Part shown: piece by piece, positions 30,765-35,965 of the stretch
How positions within the stretch are numbered: position 1 is the stretch's first letter
Layout: each line of letters opens with the position of its first letter
NCBI GenBank assembly: GCA_024405395.1
Contig: JAKSOW010000022.1
Location: 1 to 35,965 of the forward strand
DNA length: 35,965 bases
Direction: 5' to 3'
From: Kiritimatiellia bacterium
GTDB taxonomy: Bacteria; Verrucomicrobiota; Kiritimatiellia; RFP12; UBA1067
The notes under the pieces: model-generated
Told to the model about the DNA's origin: nothing
Database searches by the model: none
What the model saw: only the letters and a program-made list of their open reading frames with translations
Made by a program: the position numbers and the translations under genes

Positions 30765-33739
30765 TGGAAGAGCTCGATGAACGCGAAGCTGAGCTTCGCC
30801 AGATGCAGAAGCTGAAAGAGTTTCGCGTCCAGGCCTTGACGGCTTTGGCTCGGTGGTGGTGGGTTGCGATTGCCGTCATGGTGCCCGTGTCGGCGGCGCT
30901 GGCGTTGGTCATTCACTGGAAGACCTCAAAAGATCCGATGCGGTGTGAGGCGTTGACCAACCTGGCGTTTTATCCCAAGAAGTCCGGCAACATCCGTGAG
31001 ATGGATGATGCGCAGGTGCTGCGCGTCCTTACGCGGCGCACATTGCTGGCGAAAGTGGCGGAGTCGTTGGGCCTCGGGGTTGGTGGCGTTGACATGCTGC
31101 GGGAGTCCTTTGAGATCTGGCAGGATGCCAAGAACCGGAACTTCTTCGCCGTCAAGGCTTACGCGCCCACCGAAGCTGAGGCCATTCTTCGCGTGAATGC
31201 CTTTGCCGATGCCGCCATTGCCGAGTATCGGGCCTTTCGCACTGAGGATTTGCGCGGCTGGCGGGAGTCGTTGGAACGGCGTAAAGCTGAGATTTCCAAT
31301 GAAGAGCGGAAGATCGAGGCCGAAGAAGATGCGCTCAGCAAGGAGCTGGGGATTGTGCGCCCGGTGGAGGAGGTCTCGCGCCTCATGCGCCAGGTTGCGG
31401 ATAAGCGGACTGCGCTCGTAGATTCCGCCGTCAAGGTCGGTGAAGCCGAGTCGTTGGTCAAGAGCCTCAAGGAGCAGCTCAACGGGATAGACACGGCGAT
31501 TCTTGACGAGGCCGATGCCGTGAAGAAGTTCACTGACATGCTGGCGGAGGATGACGAGCAGATCGAGAAGTTGAGTCGGCTGTACACCGAAGAGAATCCG
31601 CGCCTGAAGAATTACCTTATTGAACGGCGTGAGATACAGGCCCGCTACGATGCGTTTCTGGCGCGGTTTGGCGTGAAGAAGGGCCAAACCGTCAATCTGA
31701 CGCGCTTGGATGTGATTGCCACGCAGGCGCGGAGCGCCCAGCGTGAGCTGGAGCATCAGCGGACCATGCAGCAGGCAATCAAGGCCGAGGTTGAGCGCAG
31801 TCAGGCGCGCATTGAGACCTTGTCAAAGATACTGCCGCGGTATGAAGGACTCAAGAATCGTCGCGATGGTCTGCAGACGGCACGGCAGTCCATCGAGGAT
31901 ACCGATGCGTCCGTGCGTTACCTAGAGGCGTCGGTCAAGACCGAATTCTACCAGCTGGAACAGGCGATGACGGCAGCTCAGAAAGGCGATTTCTCCAAGA
32001 AAAAACTGATGGTCATTGTTGCTGGTGGTGGCGCCCTTGGCGGCTTGGCGCTGTTCCTGGCTTTGCTGCTGGAGGTCACTTTTGGCAAAATCCGGGGACG
32101 TGCCGAATTGGCGGCGACGGCGGATGTCACGATGTTGGGCGTGGCCGGGAAAAATGCTGACAATCTGGACGATGTCTTTTTGCGGTTCAATGAGGCCGTT
32201 GGCGGCAAGAAAGTGCTCTTTCTGGCGCCCTTGTCGGGAGCCGAGGTCCCCGCATCCCTCATGGACGCATTCTCCCTTCAGTGTTCCTTGGGAGGGCTGA
32301 AGACCCTCTTCCTGGAGGCGCGGAATGCCGCAAATTGTCCCGAGGATCCTGATGCCGTGCAGTTTGCGACTGTTTCCTATCGCGGGGATCATGGGGTGGT
32401 GCCAGTCGCTGATCTGAAGCGGCTTTCCGTGGGGGAGTTGGCGATGCTGGAGGCCGATCTCAAGATACTGCAGAGCGATTTTGACTTGATTGTGATAACG
32501 CTGGCCACGGGAGGGCATGCGCGGGATATGGTGTTTCGGCAACTCATGAAACTGAGCTCGGCCACGCTGGCGCTGGTGGGCATTCGCAGCACGGCACGAA
32601 CGGAATTCCGCCAAGTGGTCGAGATGGGGATGAAGGAGTCCCGTCCGGTCTTGGCGTTGGGGCTGGTGCGCACGCTGATCGCCCTTTGCTTTCTGCCGGT
32701 TCTGTTGGGCGGCTGCTATTTCAATCGCTTGACCAACAACTACGAGCAGTACCCTGATCTGGAGGATGTGGGTAATGGCGTGGTTGAGGAGACCCGTCTG
32801 GATGAAGCTGAGCGCAGGGAACAGGAGGCGTTTCTGCTCAAATTGGAACAGGAGCCGCCAGAGGCTTTCCGCATCAATGCCGGCGACCAGGTGAATCTGG
32901 TGGTGTATGACCATCCGGACATCTCCGGGCTCACGACCGTGACACCCGATGGCTACATCGGAATCGTCTTTCTGGGGCAGGTCAAGGTGGCGGGGTTGAC
33001 GCTTGGCGAGGCGGCCAAGAAAATTGAGGATGGTTTGGGCCGATACATCAAGAAACCCGCCGTGGGCCTCACGCCAATGACCATATCCTCGCAGTCGGTC
33101 TCGGTTTTCGGCGGTGTCATGAAGCCAGGCATCTACACCATTTCCAGCGAGATGCGTCTGGCGGATCTCTATGCGAAGGCAGGGGGCTCCGGTGTGCGCC
33201 GAATTGACGGACAGGATCTTGACGTCGCCGATCTGACGCATTCCTATCTTTTCCGCAAGGGATATGAGAACGCCTTGCCCATCGATTTTGAGCGTGCCAT
33301 CAATGGCAGCGCCCCACTCCACAACGTGCGCCTGAAGAAGGATGACCGCATTGTGGTCGGCACGCGCACGGAGGCTTTCGTGACGGTGATCGGGCATATC
33401 AAGTCGCCGCACACAAAGCTCTGGAATCCCAATCTGAATCTCATGGAGGTCTTGACGAGCGCGGGATGGCTGGAGGAGACCTATTGGCCGAACGTGATCA
33501 TCATTCGTGGCGGCGTGGCGGATCCGCACCTCTACAAGGTTGATGTCGACGCGATTCTCGCGGGCAAGCGGCCGAATGTGCGCTTGGCGTCAGGCGACAT
33601 CGTGTACATCCCCCACGACAACATCTCGGAGTACAACGTTTTCGTGCGCAAGCTGATGCCGACAGGGCAGCTCTTCAATATGCTGGCCTCGCCGTTCACC
33701 ACCTGGAACAATTTCCAGAACACGAACCGAGGTCACTGA
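30764..33739 (+). CDS. PCP (Wzc-like) chain-length protein in one frame with an OPX (Wza-like) export protein
   Basis: The start ATG at 30764 overlaps the previous stop (TGATG), giving 991 residues. Residues 31-52 are TM1 (WWWVAIAVMVPVSAALALVIHW). The region ~150-390 is strongly coiled-coil (ERRKAEISNEERKIEAEE). TM2 lies at ~414-438 (KLMVIVAGGGALGGLALFLALLL). Residues ~450-620 look like a BY-kinase fold, but the P-loop reads APLSGAEVPAS with no GK(S/T), and there is no Tyr-rich tail. At 623-651 a lipoprotein signal peptide appears (MKESRPVL..., LPVLLGGC, Cys651). From ~701 the protein is an OPX: FRINAGDQVNLVVYDHP, VTPDGYIGIVFLGQV, then SLBB-type repeats. No stop separates the two halves. A physical fusion would need the signal-like segment to act as a third membrane helix. 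Confidence 0.8.
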   Translation: MEELDEREAELRQMQKLKEFRVQALTALARWWWVAIAVMVPVSAALALVIHWKTSKDPMRCEALTNLAFYPKKSGNIREMDDAQVLRVLTRRTLLAKVAESLGLGVGGVDMLRESFEIWQDAKNRNFFAVKAYAPTEAEAILRVNAFADAAIAEYRAFRTEDLRGWRESLERRKAEISNEERKIEAEEDALSKELGIVRPVEEVSRLMRQVADKRTALVDSAVKVGEAESLVKSLKEQLNGIDTAILDEADAVKKFTDMLAEDDEQIEKLSRLYTEENPRLKNYLIERREIQARYDAFLARFGVKKGQTVNLTRLDVIATQARSAQRELEHQRTMQQAIKAEVERSQARIETLSKILPRYEGLKNRRDGLQTARQSIEDTDASVRYLEASVKTEFYQLEQAMTAAQKGDFSKKKLMVIVAGGGALGGLALFLALLLEVTFGKIRGRAELAATADVTMLGVAGKNADNLDDVFLRFNEAVGGKKVLFLAPLSGAEVPASLMDAFSLQCSLGGLKTLFLEARNAANCPEDPDAVQFATVSYRGDHGVVPVADLKRLSVGELAMLEADLKILQSDFDLIVITLATGGHARDMVFRQLMKLSSATLALVGIRSTARTEFRQVVEMGMKESRPVLALGLVRTLIALCFLPVLLGGCYFNRLTNNYEQYPDLEDVGNGVVEETRLDEAERREQEAFLLKLEQEPPEAFRINAGDQVNLVVYDHPDISGLTTVTPDGYIGIVFLGQVKVAGLTLGEAAKKIEDGLGRYIKKPAVGLTPMTISSQSVSVFGGVMKPGIYTISSEMRLADLYAKAGGSGVRRIDGQDLDVADLTHSYLFRKGYENALPIDFERAINGSAPLHNVRLKKDDRIVVGTRTEAFVTVIGHIKSPHTKLWNPNLNLMEVLTSAGWLEETYWPNVIIIRGGVADPHLYKVDVDAILAGKRPNVRLASGDIVYIPHDNISEYNVFVRKLMPTGQLFNMLASPFTTWNNFQNTNRGH
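32630..33739 (+). other. Possible independent start of the OPX lipoprotein inside the PCP frame
   Basis: The in-frame ATG at 32630 (residue 623 of the long frame) is preceded by GAGATGGGG, a fair ribosome site; ATG 32624 is also possible. It would yield a 369-residue protein starting MKESRPVLALGLVRTLIA and ending its signal at LPVLLGGC, a canonical lipoprotein signal peptide. Wza-type proteins of about this size are normal. Either this start is used alongside the long product, or an ancestral stop codon was lost. Confidence 0.5.
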
Positions 33740-33740
33740 C

Positions 33741-35135
33741 ATGAAGGTTGTGGCGGTATTGGCGGCCGTCGTGCTGATGGTAATCGTGGGCCTTGCCGCC
33801 GGCGTCAACCGAAAGGTGCTTCGCTGGCTCGCGCTGGCAATACCCTTGCCGATGATGAAATGGCCCTCGCTGGCGGTAATGCTCTTCTCGGCCGAACTCT
33901 ATCGTGGTACGGCGCGGGGCATGGAGGTCGCCTTGCCATATCTGTTGTCGTTCGCCGTGCTTCTGGCGTTGTCGTTTCGGCGGAAGAACGGAAAGTTCTT
34001 TCCCGACAAGGGGGCGTTCTTCTTCTTTCTTTATTGGTTCTTCTCGTTGCCGTCGCTGATGAATTGCCACCCAGATCTGGATCCGGGGCTTAATCAGACG
34101 GGCTATATGTACGCCTGGTACGAAATCTGGAAAGTTCCCATGATGTTCATGGTCTATAAGGCCATACGCGGCTATTGTCGTTTCACGGATGACGTGGATG
34201 CTCCGTTGATTGGCATGGGCGTGGTTGCGATCGTCAATTTCCTGGAAGTCGTCAAGCAGCATTTCATCATCCACGTGGCACAGGCACGCGGACTCTTTGC
34301 GCATCAAAACTCCATGGCCATGTGGGCCCTGCTGGCGGGGACACTGTTCTTTTCGGCCTATCTGAACAGGTCTAAATCCGGTCTTTGGCGGTTTTACGCG
34401 TTTTGTTTTCTGGCGGGCTCCGCCGCCTGCATGCGCACGTATTCCCGCGGTGCGATGGCCTGCTTGCCCGTCGCCTGTTTTGTGGTTGCGGCCGTCTCCT
34501 TTGTCAGGAACTTCAATTTCCGCATGACGAGCCGTTTGATTCCGCTGGCGCTGGTTGGAATTCTGGGCCTGACGTTGGCTTTACCCAAGATCGTGGAACG
34601 CTTTGAGGGCGCTTCTTCGCGCTCAGGCGACAAACGAATCGGTCTAGCCCGGTCGGCCGAGAACATGATCAAGGATCACCCGTGGGCTGGTGTGGGTCTC
34701 AACAATTGGGGCATCAAGATCAATCCTCCTTATGACTATGCGGTTCATCGTGAAGAGTTCGGATTCAATGACCAGTTCAAGGAGGGAATTGTCGAGACGA
34801 TCTATCTGTTGGTCTGGGCGGAATGCGGCACGCCGTGCTTTTTGGCGTTACTAGGCTTGTTCGGTTGGCATTGGTGGAAGGCGTTCCGGTTGACGGGTCG
34901 GCTGCGTGGGCAGCCCAATTTCTGGATTGCCGCAGGCGCTTTTGGCGGATTGACGGGTCTCTATCTGCAGAGCACGCTTGAGTGGGTGCTGAAGCAGTCG
35001 ATCAATTTCACGCAGCTCGTCATCGTCTTTGCGCTGATCTCCTACCTGAATGAAAAGGCGAATGCTGGAGCACGTGCGAAGCGACCAAAGGTGACGCGGC
35101 AGCAGAAAGAGGAGGCGTTGGCTTATGCGCAATAA
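33741..35135 (+). CDS. O-antigen ligase/polymerase (Wzy/WaaL) family membrane protein
   Basis: The 464-residue protein has about 11-12 membrane helices. It carries the Wzy_C/O-antigen ligase features TYSRGAMACLPVA, and then RIGLARSAENMIKDHPWAGVGLNNWG, the pattern of the large periplasmic loop (HPxxGxGxxxW). VHREEFGFNDQFKEGIVETIYLLVWAECG follows and includes the segment after the loop. In this context it is most likely the polymerase that joins repeat units delivered by the flippase, with the PCP setting length; ligase activity cannot be excluded. It begins 1 nt after the PCP/OPX stop, and its last codons overlap the next gene. A basic tail (AKRPKVTRQQKEE) ends the protein in the cytoplasm. 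Confidence 0.82.
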   Translation: MKVVAVLAAVVLMVIVGLAAGVNRKVLRWLALAIPLPMMKWPSLAVMLFSAELYRGTARGMEVALPYLLSFAVLLALSFRRKNGKFFPDKGAFFFFLYWFFSLPSLMNCHPDLDPGLNQTGYMYAWYEIWKVPMMFMVYKAIRGYCRFTDDVDAPLIGMGVVAIVNFLEVVKQHFIIHVAQARGLFAHQNSMAMWALLAGTLFFSAYLNRSKSGLWRFYAFCFLAGSAACMRTYSRGAMACLPVACFVVAAVSFVRNFNFRMTSRLIPLALVGILGLTLALPKIVERFEGASSRSGDKRIGLARSAENMIKDHPWAGVGLNNWGIKINPPYDYAVHREEFGFNDQFKEGIVETIYLLVWAECGTPCFLALLGLFGWHWWKAFRLTGRLRGQPNFWIAAGAFGGLTGLYLQSTLEWVLKQSINFTQLVIVFALISYLNEKANAGARAKRPKVTRQQKEEALAYAQ

Positions 35136-35965
35136 CACGATTGTCACCATCGGCGACGTCAATTACCTCTGGGGGCTCTTCATGCTGCTGGCGTCCGCGC
35201 GCAAGGCGGGGATGGACGAACCTTTTCTGGTTGGCGTCAAGAACTTCAACCCGACAGCCGAGCGGGTGTTGAGACAGTTGGGTGACGTGACACTGTTTCC
35301 GCTGGATGACGCCGAGCTTTCGCTTACGTGCTATAAGCCCTTTGTGATGCGCGAGGCGAAGACGCAGTTTGTCACGTGGGCGGACTCCGACGCATTCTTC
35401 ACGGGAAACGTCTCCTCGCTTCTGCCGCCGATGCGCGAAGATGAGATTCATTTCAGATTGCGCAGTGTCCCTGAGATGCCAGCGGCCTTTCGCGACCATG
35501 AATATGGTGAAGACGGAAAATCCATTCCGCAGACGATCTTAAAGGTCTGGAGGAATGACATCGCCGAACTTGCGGGCACGGCGAATCGTACGTCGCGCTA
35601 TGTGACATCGGGCTCGGGCTGCTTCTGCTCGTTGGCTCTCGAACGCAATCGCCGTTTTCTTGACATCTGGCATGACCTCCAGATGAAGGTCCTGCCCAAA
35701 CGCAATGTGGGAGTGGCGGATCACTCGTTGCCCTATTACCATCAGCTCGACGAATCCACGTTGAACGCCTGCCTGAACTTTGTCGAAGATGCGCCACGGG
35801 TGCAGGATACCTTCTGGATGGACAAGGATCCTGCCAGGCTTTTCGTGCACTTCATTGCGCGTCCAAAACCTTGGGTCGGATGGACGCGTCGTGCCCTGCG
35901 GCATTTTGATTCCTATGTCTCCATAATCGAGTCGTCCCCGCAGGAGGGCTTGGCTTTACCGGGCC
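35125..35965 (+). CDS. GT8-like glycosyltransferase, partial (runs off the right edge)
   Basis: The ATG at 35125 overlaps the previous gene by 11 nt, and the frame stays open for 280 codons to the window end. The start MRNNTIVTIGDVNYLWGLFMLLASARKAG is the usual GT8 opening (a strand, then sampling of the donor site). FVTWADSDAFFTGN provides the DxD metal site (D87, D89). DHSLPYYHQLDESTLNACLN sits where GT8 enzymes have DQDxLN, and HFIARPKPW matches the HxxxxKPW element near the end of the domain. It is a cytoplasmic sugar transferase of the glycan operon. The family call rests on these motifs. The C-terminus and any further domain lie outside the window. Confidence 0.65.
   Translation, partial: MRNNTIVTIGDVNYLWGLFMLLASARKAGMDEPFLVGVKNFNPTAERVLRQLGDVTLFPLDDAELSLTCYKPFVMREAKTQFVTWADSDAFFTGNVSSLLPPMREDEIHFRLRSVPEMPAAFRDHEYGEDGKSIPQTILKVWRNDIAELAGTANRTSRYVTSGSGCFCSLALERNRRFLDIWHDLQMKVLPKRNVGVADHSLPYYHQLDESTLNACLNFVEDAPRVQDTFWMDKDPARLFVHFIARPKPWVGWTRRALRHFDSYVSIIESSPQEGLALPG

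Noticed and set aside
31922..33529. 535-codon minus-strand ORF opposite the PCP/OPX gene
   Set aside because: Composition is His/Arg/Gln-rich with no family features; the plus strand carries clear OPX and PCP motifs.

Overview
The window looks like a bacterial chromosome segment from a Gram-negative (diderm) organism. It carries TolC-type and Wza-type outer-membrane export proteins, several lipoproteins, an O-antigen ligase/polymerase-type protein and an initiating phosphoglycosyl transferase. My best guess for the taxon is the PVC superphylum (Verrucomicrobiota/Kiritimatiellota-like), based only on protein style: a LamG-domain secreted protein, a DUF4469-like HU protein and degenerate PCP/OPX parts. 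This is a weak inference. Base composition is mosaic: by hand count 9121-9180 has 23/60 G+C and 31021-31080 has 41/60.

Left edge (1-4804), all genes on the minus strand. A promoter at 1838-1866 drives two secreted proteins: a LamG-domain protein and a repeat-bearing surface protein that runs off the window. Upstream lie an HU/DUF4469-like gene and a DUF3987-like ATPase-type gene. Between those two are two phased repeat arrays: seven 22-bp units built on GGGTACCCGA, and eleven pentamers at 10-12-bp steps arranged mirror-symmetrically about position 3026. I consider this the least explained part of the window.

First glycan block (4757-18478). A plus-strand operon (small secreted protein, Wzx-type flippase, GT39-like GT-C enzyme) converges on a minus-strand operon, with overlapping stop codons at 8031-8034. 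The minus operon holds rfbF, rfbG, rfbH, a ThDP enzyme resembling YerE, a membrane GT-C-like protein and an SDR. Together they predict CDP-4-keto-3,6-dideoxyhexose and a two-carbon-branched (yersiniose-type) sugar. The rfbF operon diverges from gtrA-gtrB-GT2-rmlC-like genes through a near-perfect 23-bp palindrome (15508-15530) that supplies a TATAAT to each side.

Middle (18510-25663). A TolC / HlyD-type adaptor / MacB-LolD-type ATPase operon lacks a permease. It is followed by three tRNAs (Gly-GCC, Lys-CTT, Phe-GAA) with a clear promoter and terminator, and then a hybrid histidine kinase.

Second glycan block (25719 to the right edge). Genes are tightly coupled on the plus strand: a GT4-GT26 fusion, a DUF3089-like lipoprotein lacking the nucleophile, a phosphoglycosyl transferase, a three-part fusion (NTP-transferase-like, left-handed beta-helix, MNT nucleotidyltransferase), a PCP (Wzc-like) protein in frame with an OPX (Wza-like) lipoprotein, a Wzy/ligase-type protein, and a GT8-like enzyme running off the window. 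The two blocks together contain most parts of a Wzx/Wzy-type export system. Several promoters place the -10 box only 7-8 nt before the ATG, suggesting leaderless mRNAs.
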